Shown here piece by piece: positions 1 to 6,327 of a DNA stretch of 8,150 nucleotides. The position numbers and the translations under genes were made by a program. This DNA is from Methanobacteriota archaeon. GTDB lineage: Archaea; Thermoplasmatota; Thermoplasmata; RBG-16-68-12. The stretch covers positions 1-8,150 of the forward strand of contig VBLV01000128.1 of NCBI GenBank assembly GCA_005879045.1. Reading direction: 5' to 3'. How positions within the stretch are numbered: the first letter of the stretch is position 1; the number at the start of each line of letters is the position of its first letter. The notes below the pieces were generated by a model that saw nothing but the letters and a program-made list of their open reading frames with translations, made no database searches and had not been told where the DNA came from.

Positions 1-2
1 GG

Positions 3-1145
3 AACGTCGACCTGCGCGCGGCGCTGGAGAGCAGCTCGGAGGATCCGCAATATGCGTCCGCGTACGAACCGTTGGTCCGATCGTACACGCTGGTCGCGCC
101 CGCCCTGGCCGCGGGGCGGGTGGAACTGCCGTGGGCGCAATCCGACATGGACAGGGATGGGATGGCGGATGCGGCCTCCGCGCCCCCGCTCGTGGACATC
201 GTCTCGGTCGGCACGCCGCATCCGGACGCCGGCGGCCCCTATGCCGGCAAGGAAGGCGACACCATCCTGCTTAGTGCGAGCGGTTCGGCGGACCCCGACG
301 GCGATCCGCTCCAGTTCCGGTGGGACTTCACGGGCAACGGGACCTTTGAAACCGCGTGGTCATCCTCGCCCACCATCGAAGCGCGCTACACGGACGATTT
401 CTCCGGCGTAGCCGTCGTCGAGGTCTCCGACGGAAGGCACGTCGCCTCGGCCGCTGCGGCCGTGACGATTGCGAACCGGCCGCCCGAGATCGAACGACTC
501 GACGCCGTCGCTCAGGCGGCGTTTCGAATCGAAATCGCCGGTGAGAAGTGGCACGATCTTTCCTTCACCGTCGACTCGGACAGCGGGGTCCTCGCGTCTC
601 TGGATCTCATCCGGAAGCCCGGGAGCCCCTCGAAGCAAGCGGCGACGACCGACGTCATGACGTTTTCCCTTGGAGAACACGTCACCCCGACACTGGCGTA
701 CACTCCGCTCAACGACCACGTGAACGGGCAACTCGGTGGCGACAACCCCGCATGGATTGTGGTCGTCTTCCCCGATGGCCAGGAGCAGCGGATGTTCCAC
801 AACTTCAACGTCCGGCACCCGACCACGTGGACCTGGACCTTGTCAGACCTCGCCTCGTTCTTCGTGCGGAGCGGCACCACCTTCCGCGCGAGCCTTCACG
901 ATGCGGGGAGCGACGATCTCACGGCGACGTGGGAGTTCGGAGATGGGACGAGCGTCCGGGAGAAATTCTGGAACAACGGCGTGAGCCCGGATCCACCTCA
1001 GAGCCAGGGAGGGACCGCACCGTTCGATGTCAACACGACCGTCGTCCACGGGTCTTCTCCTCGCGGCTCGTTCACGGTCACGCTGACGGTCCGGGATGAT
1101 GACGGCGGGGTGACCCATGCGACGCTGGCCCTGTCGGATGGGTGA
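3..1145 (+). CDS. PKD-domain surface protein, 5' partial
   Basis: The frame is open from the left window edge with no convincing start, so this is the C-terminal 380 residues of a larger protein. Seen in order: a linker, an Asp-rich DMDRDG motif (nt 144-161) resembling calcium-binding loops, a first PKD domain (nt about 225-480, with GGPYAGKEGD, DPDGDPLQFRWDF and a closing strand before NRPPEIE), a beta-rich middle domain (about 480-845, starting near EIAGEKWHDLSF), and a second PKD domain (about 845-1142, with WEFGDGTS and FTVTLTVRDDDGG). PKD domains are Ig-like folds common in archaeal extracellular proteins, so cell-surface or secreted adhesion or structural roles are likely. The protein stops right after the second PKD domain, with no C-terminal membrane anchor or sorting signal, so any anchor must be N-terminal. 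An enzyme domain upstream of the window cannot be excluded. Confidence 0.85.
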   Translation, partial: NVDLRAALESSSEDPQYASAYEPLVRSYTLVAPALAAGRVELPWAQSDMDRDGMADAASAPPLVDIVSVGTPHPDAGGPYAGKEGDTILLSASGSADPDGDPLQFRWDFTGNGTFETAWSSSPTIEARYTDDFSGVAVVEVSDGRHVASAAAAVTIANRPPEIERLDAVAQAAFRIEIAGEKWHDLSFTVDSDSGVLASLDLIRKPGSPSKQAATTDVMTFSLGEHVTPTLAYTPLNDHVNGQLGGDNPAWIVVVFPDGQEQRMFHNFNVRHPTTWTWTLSDLASFFVRSGTTFRASLHDAGSDDLTATWEFGDGTSVREKFWNNGVSPDPPQSQGGTAPFDVNTTVVHGSSPRGSFTVTLTVRDDDGGVTHATLALSDG

Positions 1146-1155
1146 GGGGCAAAGG

Positions 1156-1162
1156 TCTTTAG
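1156..1162 (+). promoter_or_regulatory. TATA-like box for the GNAT gene
   Basis: TCTTTAG sits in the short gap after the PKD gene stop. Its centre lies about 27 bp before the GTG at 1186, the spacing expected for an archaeal leaderless transcript. The match is weak and rests on position and local AT content only. Confidence 0.3.
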
Positions 1163-1185
1163 CACGTCGCCCGCGTGCGGAGGCC

Positions 1186-1536
1186 GTGTTGGAAGCCCGG
1201 CGGGTGTTGCGCGGCGAGCGCGTCCTCCTCCGGCCCCTCGCATCGTCAGACCTGCGGCGGTGCGTGAAGTGGTTCTCGGATCCGCAGATCATCCGGTTCC
1301 TCGGCCGCGATGCGCCGGTGACGCTCGCCGAGGAGGAGCGATGGTTCCGCGACTACGAACGGCGGACGGACGAGCAGATCTTCGCGATCGAGGTCGAAGG
1401 TCAGCACGTCGGAAATCTGGGACTGCACAAGATCGACCGCGTCCACCGCGAGGACATCTACAAGGACGGGCGCTTCGTGAACGTCATGCGAATGAGCATC
1501 CTCGCCCGCGAGCTGCGCGACGAGCCGCAAGCCTGA
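1186..1536 (+). CDS. GNAT acetyltransferase (RimJ/RimL-like), internally deleted
   Basis: The 116-residue product matches both ends of a RimJ/RimL-type GNAT N-acetyltransferase. The N-terminal part holds RGERVLLRPL, a WFSDP motif, EEERWF, and EQIFAIEVEGQHVGNLGLHKID. The C-terminal end has REDIYKDGRFVNVMRMSIL. Family members are about 170-190 residues. Here residue 88 (HR, nt 1447-1449) runs straight into EDIYKDG (nt 1450 on), so roughly 60 residues are absent. The missing part includes the Q/RxxGxG/A acetyl-CoA loop and the helices around it. The frame is kept, but the product should not bind acetyl-CoA and is probably non-functional. Start: GTG 1186 fits a TATA-like box about 27 bp upstream; TTG 1189 has GGAGG (1179-1183) five bases ahead; ATG 1138 would overlap the PKD gene. 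The stop lies five bases from the stop of the opposing peptidase gene. Confidence 0.7.
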   Translation: MLEARRVLRGERVLLRPLASSDLRRCVKWFSDPQIIRFLGRDAPVTLAEEERWFRDYERRTDEQIFAIEVEGQHVGNLGLHKIDRVHREDIYKDGRFVNVMRMSILARELRDEPQA

Positions 1537-1541
1537 GGCCG

Positions 1542-2607
1542 TCAAAGCTCCAAGAGGCCCCTCGGCGCCGTGCTCATGTACCGAGGTCCCTTCTTCGTGA
1601 TGAGGACGTCGTCTTCGATCCGCACGCCTCCGAATCCGGGGACGTAGACGCCCGGTTCGTCCGTGAAGACCATGTTGGGCCGGAGGACGAGATCGCTCGA
1701 GGGGTTCAGGGCCCCGCCATCGTGGACCGCGAGGCCGATCGAATGCCCGAGCCCGTGGATGAACCGCCCCTTGTACTTCGTGCGGTCGATCAGATCCCTC
1801 GCCGCCGCATCGACCGACTTCCCTTTCGATCCGGGCTTCATCTTCGCGAGGGCGGCGGCCTGGGCCCGCGCGACGGTGTCGTGCATTCGGCTTTGTTCCT
1901 CGGAGGCCGCGCCCACGACGACGGTCCGCGTGACATCGGAGCAGTACATGTGGTACATCGCGCCGAAGTCGCTTTCGCTCCCCGGCCGTGTAGTGCGGCT
2001 CGGCCCCGTTCGGACCGGAGCCCACGATCGTGTGAAATGACGGACCCGTGGCCCCGTTCTTCTGCATCCGGTAGACGAGCTCCGAGGCGACCTCGGCCTC
2101 CGTGACGCCCGACCGGACGAATGGCAACGTCTCCTCGAGGGATTTCGTGGCGATGTCGCACGCCCTCTGGATCCGCTCGATCTCCTGCACGTCTTTCACG
2201 AGGCGGGTATTGATGACCGCCTCGGAGACGTCGACGAACCGGGTGGATTTGGGCACGAGCTTCTGCAACCGCTGGAACGCCGCGTGGGTCAGTTCCGCCG
2301 CGTTGATGCCGACCTTGCGGTGGCCCTTCAGCGCCGCTTTCATCCGGGCGGTCGACTCATCGCGGGTCTGGAACGTGTGGAGGGGCAGGCCGCTCTTCTT
2401 CGCCGCCTCTTCCTCCAATTTGGAGGTCGTAATCTCGCAGCCGCCATCCGGTGTGAGCCATGCGCCGCAGCCTTCAAACAGCCCGTCGGTCAGGCCCGTT
2501 GCGTAGAAGAAGGATCGGTCGATGTGCGGCTCCGTGGAGTTCAAGAAGACGATGAGGTCGAGTCCGTCGTTCACATTCCGGAAAATACGCCGCACGCGGT
2601 CACGCAT
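1542..2607 (-). pseudogene. M24 family Xaa-Pro peptidase, frameshifted
   Basis: This is an aminopeptidase P/prolidase-like metallopeptidase, a family that cleaves peptides at proline bonds in the cytosol. The 5' half (2607 to about 1972) has a creatinase-type N-terminal domain followed by the M24 start (SGVTEAEVASELVY, SGPNGAEPHYTAGERK). The 3' half, in another frame, runs from DFGAMYHMYCSD (about 1970) to the stop. All five expected metal ligands are encoded across the two halves: Asp in DFG, Asp in CSDVTRT, His in HGLGHSIGL, Glu in TDEPGVY, and Glu in VRIEDD. Between GERK and DFGAM one base (1971) replaces the usual loop plus a GDxVLL-like strand, about 26 bases by family expectation, and the frame is lost. 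The 5' frame continues out of phase to 1246. ATG 2607 is chosen because the product begins there at the expected place, with a CTTAAG box about 34 bp upstream. The 3' half alone could start at ATG 1958 but would lack the N-domain. Confidence 0.85.
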
Positions 2608-2638
2608 GAGAATCCCCCGCGCCAAACGTTATGCGCAT

Positions 2639-2644
2639 CTTAAG
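2639..2644 (-). promoter_or_regulatory. TATA-like box for the M24 gene
   Basis: CTTAAG lies in the otherwise GC-rich gap between the small membrane protein gene and the peptidase gene. A transcription start about 26 bp downstream would fall near 2615, leaving a leader of roughly 8 bases before ATG 2607. Confidence 0.4.
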
Positions 2645-2664
2645 GATTCGTAGCTCGAGGCTGG

Positions 2665-2865
2665 TCACCGCTTGCTCGAACTGATTCCGTCGTGAGTGAG
2701 CACATAGGAGTGTGACAACGAGAATCCCCAAAGCCACAGCATCACGAAGAAAATCGCAACAAGCCACCAAAGCTCGGGGCGGACAATGGCGACCCCGATT
2801 ACAAGAGCCAGATAGACAAGCATCGCGACGCCGACGAAACGGACCAAGACGGCACGCGCTGTCAT
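2665..2865 (-). CDS. small two-helix membrane protein, unknown function
   Basis: The 66-residue product is dominated by two hydrophobic segments, about residues 7-28 (VRFVGVAMLVYLALVIGVAIV) and 32-50 (LWWLVAIFFVMLWLWGF), joined by a short RPE turn and followed by a polar tail ending in SSSKR. The composition is that of a real membrane protein and not of a shadow frame; the opposite strand gives only a basic, low-complexity translation. No family is recognised. The ATG at 2865 has no Shine-Dalgarno sequence; an AT-richer patch at about 2882-2900 could serve a leaderless promoter. The gene lies 57 bp upstream of the peptidase gene in the same direction and diverges from rnp4. Its codon use is less GC3-biased than its neighbours, which fits hydrophobic residues but lowers certainty. 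Confidence 0.6.
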   Translation of the reverse strand: MTARAVLVRFVGVAMLVYLALVIGVAIVRPELWWLVAIFFVMLWLWGFSLSHSYVLTHDGISSSKR

Positions 2866-2921
2866 TCGCGGTTAGACCATTGCGATTTGGGGGTAAGAAA
2901 CCATGCGTGGCTTCCGAAGGA

Positions 2922-2928
2922 TTTTAAG
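2922..2928 (+). promoter_or_regulatory. TATA box of rnp4, leaderless start
   Basis: TTTTAAG is centred 26 bp before the ATG at 2951, the standard archaeal distance from TATA box to transcription start. No Shine-Dalgarno motif lies before that ATG. Together these indicate a leaderless mRNA and decide the start codon against the ATG at 2903, which lies upstream of the box. Confidence 0.65.
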
Positions 2929-2950
2929 TGCGCGAACGGTCCATGTTCCG

Positions 2951-3292
2951 ATGGTGAAGCGTCGGCATCGGGGGATGGAGCGGCGGATCGCCCTCGAGCG
3001 GATGACGACCCTCTTCCACCTGGCCGAACGCGAAGCGCTCCAACGCCACGCTGGCCGCGCGCGACGCTACGTGGAACTCGCTCGTCGGATCGGCATGCGC
3101 TATAACGTTCGCGTCCCGGCGCCGTTCAAGCGATCCTTTTGCAAGAAGTGTCTCGCCTTCCTCCTCCCCTCCGTGAGCGCCCGCGTCCGCGTCGGGCGCG
3201 GCCGGGTCGTCGTGACGTGCACGACCTGTGGCGCCGTCCAGCGGTATCCGTATCGCCGGGAACAAGCCGCTCGTCGCGCGTCCCGCGCCTAG
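2951..3292 (+). CDS. rnp4: Ribonuclease P protein component 4 (Rpp21/Rpr2 family)
   Basis: The 113-residue basic protein is the archaeal homologue of eukaryotic Rpp21. It is a subunit of RNase P, which with the catalytic RNA removes 5' leaders from pre-tRNAs; in the family it pairs with Rpp29 (Rnp1). Visible features: an N-terminal helical region (residues about 10-47, ending YVELARRIGMRYNVRVP) and a zinc ribbon with Cys64, Cys67, Cys90 and Cys93 (FCKKC and CTTC), then RYPYRRE and a basic tail. Length matches the family. The start at ATG 2951 (MVKRRHRG) is chosen because a TATA box lies 26 bp upstream and the 16 residues added by ATG 2903 are not family-like. The TAG stop shares CTAG with the stop of the convergent ABC permease gene. 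Confidence 0.93.
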   Translation: MVKRRHRGMERRIALERMTTLFHLAEREALQRHAGRARRYVELARRIGMRYNVRVPAPFKRSFCKKCLAFLLPSVSARVRVGRGRVVVTCTTCGAVQRYPYRREQAARRASRA

Positions 3293-4140
3293 TACGACGT
3301 CGTCATGTCGATCTTGCCGGCCTTCCGGGCGAAGTACTCCCCGGTCTTGAAGATCAGCAGACTCAACCCGAAGAAGGCGACCGACGACACGACGAGGAGG
3401 GCCATGATCGTGAGGTCGGAATAGCCGGCGAGCGTGCTGTCGACCCCGAGCGTGGGGGCAAGCAGCCGGCGCGTGATGTCGAACCAGTAGGTGAGGGGAA
3501 TCGCCTTCCCGATCGCCTGGCCCCAGGAGGGAAGAATCGAGAGGGGGAAGAGCACGCCGCAGAACACGTAGAAGAGCCCGGGGATTCCTTCGGCGAGCCC
3601 GTGCGTGTGCTTCGCGGTCAGGAAGGAGATGCCGCCGAGGCAGATCCCGATCGCGAGGAGGACCGCCAGGCCGAGCAGCATGCTGGCGGCGAAAAGCGGG
3701 ACCGCGTCGACGGTCAGGTGAATCTGAACGCCCAGGAACGCGACGCCGAATGCGAGCGTGATGGCGACCGCGAAGGCCGCCACGCCGACCTTAGAAACGG
3801 CCCGGCCCACGATGTACACGTAGTACGAGATCGGCGAGATGTACACGTAGCGGATCGTCTGATACCATTCTCGATCCGACTGGATCACTTGAAAAGTCCC
3901 AAACAGGACCGACCCGACGAAGATGAAGAACGAGTTCCCGACGTACATGTACGAGAAGGCCGCGGGATCCGGTCGATTCCCGATGAACGCGAACACGGTG
4001 TACATGAGGACGAGGATGAACGCCCCTGCGACCGGCTTCACGACGGAGTAGACCATGAAGAGCCATGGCTCCGTCCAGTTCGAGTCCATCTCCCAGCCGA
4101 GCCATGCGGCGACCTTGAAGGTCCGCCAGAACGTGTTCAC
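3289..4140 (-). CDS. ABC-2 type transporter permease B
   Basis: The 283-residue integral membrane protein shows about six hydrophobic helices (roughly residues 27-50, 63-83, 106-135, 144-170, 186-207, 250-270). It has the look of ABC-2 export permeases (SDREWYQTIRYVYISP near the second and third helices, and FPLSILPSWGQAIGKAIPLTYWFD near the C-terminal third). It should form the transmembrane pore with permease A and be driven by the ATPase encoded upstream. Substrate is unknown; relatives export drugs, lipids or polysaccharides. The start is GTG 4140, which overlaps the TGA of permease A as GTGA and so implies translational coupling. A longer open frame upstream only overlaps permease A out of phase. 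The stop overlaps the rnp4 stop from the other strand. Confidence 0.9.
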   Translation of the reverse strand: MNTFWRTFKVAAWLGWEMDSNWTEPWLFMVYSVVKPVAGAFILVLMYTVFAFIGNRPDPAAFSYMYVGNSFFIFVGSVLFGTFQVIQSDREWYQTIRYVYISPISYYVYIVGRAVSKVGVAAFAVAITLAFGVAFLGVQIHLTVDAVPLFAASMLLGLAVLLAIGICLGGISFLTAKHTHGLAEGIPGLFYVFCGVLFPLSILPSWGQAIGKAIPLTYWFDITRRLLAPTLGVDSTLAGYSDLTIMALLVVSSVAFFGLSLLIFKTGEYFARKAGKIDMTTSY

Positions 4141-5069
4141 TGATGCCGTGATGTCAGCTTCCCCTCTCGCTTGGCGAGCGTCTCTAGGTACCTCAACGAG
4201 TACCGGGCGAGGATCAAGAACAGAACGGCCATGAAGACGAGGATGTAGAGCTCCGTCTTCACATCGAAGATCCACAGTTGTCCGCCGAAGGCGGTCGAGC
4301 CGAGGGTGAGCTGTCGGAGGGCGTCGAGCCCGAACGTCGCGGGCACGAAAGACCCAATGATCGCGATGATGGGGCCCCATCCCGGGACGCGGAACAGGCC
4401 GCCGACCGGGAAGTAGAATCCGCTGGAGAAGAAGATCGGCTCCTCCATGAGGGCCGAGAGGTTCCACGCCTCCCGCCCCCAGAGCAGGTACAGGGAGGCG
4501 AACATCATCCCCAGGCCGTAGAGAGCGATGAGAGCCGCGAAGAAGACCGCGAGCAGCGTCAGGGGGTCTGCAACCTGGAAAATGACCCCGAATACGAGGA
4601 TGCCTGCGACGAGGGTCGAGACGGCGCGCATCGACGTCATGACCATCCCTCCAACCGCCATGCCGCCGAGCAAGGCCATCCGGTTCATCGGCGCCATCAT
4701 GTACAGCTGGAGGTTCCCGATCTCCTTCTCCCAATAGAGCTGGCTCGCCATGGACCAGAGGACGTTCAACCAGAAGGCGACCATCGTCCCGCCAAGGACG
4801 ACGGAGGCAATCAGGGCGTTCGTGTTCGCGCTGATCACGGCTTGCGCCGTGGTGTTGCCCGCGGCCGCCGCGAACGACCGAGCCCCGAACGACTGGTAGA
4901 TGAATACGTATGCGGCGATGCCGAGCAAGGGAAGGAGGGCCTCGAAGAAGATCCACGAGGGCTCCCGGTTCGCGCCGACGATCCTCGGATAGGAACGACC
5001 CACGACGGCCCGCAGGTTGAGACCGATCCGGTACCGGAGGTCCGTGCGGCGTACGGTCGCCGGTTTCAC
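4137..5069 (-). CDS. ABC-2 type transporter permease A
   Basis: The 310-residue membrane protein has a short basic N-terminus (KPATVRRTDLRYR), a first hydrophobic helix at about residues 40-60, and around five more toward the C-terminus (ending YILVFMAVLFLILARYSL) followed by a basic tail. The segment WEKEIGNLQLYMMAPMNR matches the conserved coupling region of ABC-2 permeases (E..G.L..L...P). It is homologous in layout to permease B but clearly divergent, so the exporter is probably a heterodimer. GTG 5069 is the start, overlapping the ATPase stop as GTGA; the downstream end repeats the same GTGA overlap with permease B. Confidence 0.9.
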   Translation of the reverse strand: MKPATVRRTDLRYRIGLNLRAVVGRSYPRIVGANREPSWIFFEALLPLLGIAAYVFIYQSFGARSFAAAAGNTTAQAVISANTNALIASVVLGGTMVAFWLNVLWSMASQLYWEKEIGNLQLYMMAPMNRMALLGGMAVGGMVMTSMRAVSTLVAGILVFGVIFQVADPLTLLAVFFAALIALYGLGMMFASLYLLWGREAWNLSALMEEPIFFSSGFYFPVGGLFRVPGWGPIIAIIGSFVPATFGLDALRQLTLGSTAFGGQLWIFDVKTELYILVFMAVLFLILARYSLRYLETLAKREGKLTSRHQ

Positions 5070-6082
5070 TCGAAGCCCCTCCCGACCATGCTGATGAACA
5101 CATCTTCGAGGGTCGGCTCGGATTTCTGCAACGAGTGGACCTTCTTGCCTTGGGATGTGATCGTGCTCAAGATCTCGGCGACCGGGCCTTCGTCCTCGAG
5201 GATGAAGGTGAGGTGCGTGCGGTTCTTCGAGATATCGTCGGTATGGGAGAAGTTCTTCACGCCCTCCATGGAAGAGAAGGACGCAATATCGCGGATCGTG
5301 TCCACCTCGAGCCGGAACGTCGTCTCCGTGCGGATCATCCGCTTCAGATTCTCGGGTGTGTCGCAGGCCAAGATCTTCCCGTTGTCGATGATCGCGATCC
5401 GGTCGCACATCTGGTCCGCTTCGGCCATGTAGTGGGTCGTCAGGAGAACTGTCTTGCTCTTTTGGGACCGTACCCAGTTCGTGATGTAGTCTCGGATCAC
5501 CCGGGCTGCGTTTACGTCCAGCCCGAGGGTCGGTTCGTCGAGGAACAGGATGTCCGGATCGGTGACGAAGCCGCGGATCATGTTCATCTTCTGTCGTTGT
5601 CCGGTCGACAGCATGCGGACCTTCGCATCCCGTTTGTCCCAAAGCCCGAAGGTGTGCATCAGCTCGTCGATTCGACCCTTCGAGACCTTGCTAGGCACGC
5701 CGTAGAACTGGGAGAACATCCAGACGTTCTCCCGCGCCGTCAGCAGGCCGTAGCCGGACGTCTCGCCGCCGGACACCATATTGATCCGCTGGCGAATCGG
5801 GAACGGGTCCTTCGCCACGTCATGGCCCGCGACGAACGCCTGGCCGGACGTCGGCAGGAGGAGGGTCGCGAGGATCTTGATCAGCGTCGTCTTGCCGGCG
5901 CCGTTCGGACCCAGCATGCCGAACAGCTCGCCGTCCCGAATCTGGATCGACACTTGGTCCAAGGCCGTCACGGGACCCAGGTGGTCTTCGCCTTCGCCCG
6001 TGGCGCGCTTGCGGCGAATCCGCCGTTTCTTCTTGCCCGCGAAGATGCGGGTGAGGTCACGCGTCTCGACGGCGTATGGCAT
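5066..6082 (-). CDS. ABC transporter ATP-binding protein
   Basis: The 338-residue ATPase powers the exporter formed by permeases A and B, acting on the cytoplasmic membrane face. Motifs seen: Walker A GPNGAGKT (58-65), signature LSTGQRQKM (158-166), Walker B ILFLDEP (178-184) with catalytic Glu183, D-loop GLD (187-189), and switch His217 in LLTTH. The C-terminal 110 residues form the extra regulatory domain typical of drug/ABC-2 exporter ATPases, ending LEDVFISMVG. Oddities: a very basic insert (GKKKRRIRRKR, 16-26) just after the first strand, and GGE (105-107) where the Q-loop Gln usually sits, a variant I recall from other exporter ATPases. ATG 6082 has no clear Shine-Dalgarno sequence or TATA box; rps17e ends 49 bp upstream on the same strand, so co-transcription is plausible. 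Confidence 0.94.
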   Translation of the reverse strand: MPYAVETRDLTRIFAGKKKRRIRRKRATGEGEDHLGPVTALDQVSIQIRDGELFGMLGPNGAGKTTLIKILATLLLPTSGQAFVAGHDVAKDPFPIRQRINMVSGGETSGYGLLTARENVWMFSQFYGVPSKVSKGRIDELMHTFGLWDKRDAKVRMLSTGQRQKMNMIRGFVTDPDILFLDEPTLGLDVNAARVIRDYITNWVRSQKSKTVLLTTHYMAEADQMCDRIAIIDNGKILACDTPENLKRMIRTETTFRLEVDTIRDIASFSSMEGVKNFSHTDDISKNRTHLTFILEDEGPVAEILSTITSQGKKVHSLQKSEPTLEDVFISMVGRGFE

Positions 6083-6131
6083 GGGGGACGGGGTCCACTG
6101 GTTCTCGGACCGGGCGCGGGCGTCCGCGGGC

Positions 6132-6323
6132 CTAGACGGCCATGCGCTGCCGGTATCGGGTGATGTACCCGGCGATCCGGTTGCGCATCAGGACGCTCCG
6201 CACGTCGGACAGCTCCGAGACCTTCCGCTTGTTGTTCTCGAAGTCGTCCGTGAATTCGTTCGGATAGAGCTTCGCGAGTTCGATCGCGACTCGCTTGATG
6301 TACGTCGGCCGGATATTACCCAA
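6132..6323 (-). CDS. rps17e: 30S ribosomal protein S17e
   Basis: This small-subunit ribosomal protein is found in archaea and eukaryotes and not in bacteria. The 63-residue product has the family hallmarks [12 protein letters not shown] at the N-terminus, [17 protein letters not shown] in the middle, and [10 protein letters not shown] near the end. The start is TTG 6323: it places [10 protein letters not shown] directly after Met as in the family, and GGAGTGA (6334-6328) lies four bases upstream. An upstream TTG at 6359 would add 12 residues not typical of S17e. A strong TATA-like box lies about 50 bp upstream of the start. The stop is 49 bp before the ABC ATPase start on the same strand. Confidence 0.95.
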   Translation of the reverse strand: MGNIRPTYIKRVAIELAKLYPNEFTDDFENNKRKVSELSDVRSVLMRNRIAGYITRYRQRMAV

Positions 6324-6327
6324 CGAT

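Noticed and set aside
1246..1980. Minus-strand frame that continues the 5' half of the peptidase through to 1246
   Set aside because: After the frameshift it reads Arg-rich, low-complexity sequence and runs antisense through the real 3' half and the GNAT gene; it is a by-product of high GC.
1980..1983. Programmed frameshifting at a run of four C (GGGG on the coding strand) in the peptidase gene
   Set aside because: A run of four is a weak slippery site, and family-typical residues are also missing at the junction, so a deletion explains it better.
2645..2690. TTCGAA-type stretch hinting at a tRNA
   Set aside because: No acceptor stem, anticodon arm or T-arm can be assembled around it, and part of it is the 3' end of the small membrane protein gene.
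2903..2950. Upstream ATG start for rnp4
   Set aside because: It lies before the TATA box centred 26 bp from ATG 2951, and the extra residues are not typical of the family.
3139..4143. Plus-strand open frame of 334 codons overlapping rnp4 and permease B
   Set aside because: It is highly charged low-complexity sequence, out of frame with rnp4 and antisense to permease B.
4278..5432. Long plus-strand open frame of 384 codons
   Set aside because: It is antisense to the ABC genes, with a charge-rich Glu/Arg/Asp composition and no domain; the minus-strand frames hold clear motifs.
5135..6163. Long plus-strand open frame of 342 codons
   Set aside because: It is a shadow of the ATPase gene: it mirrors its codons and shows no recognisable domain.
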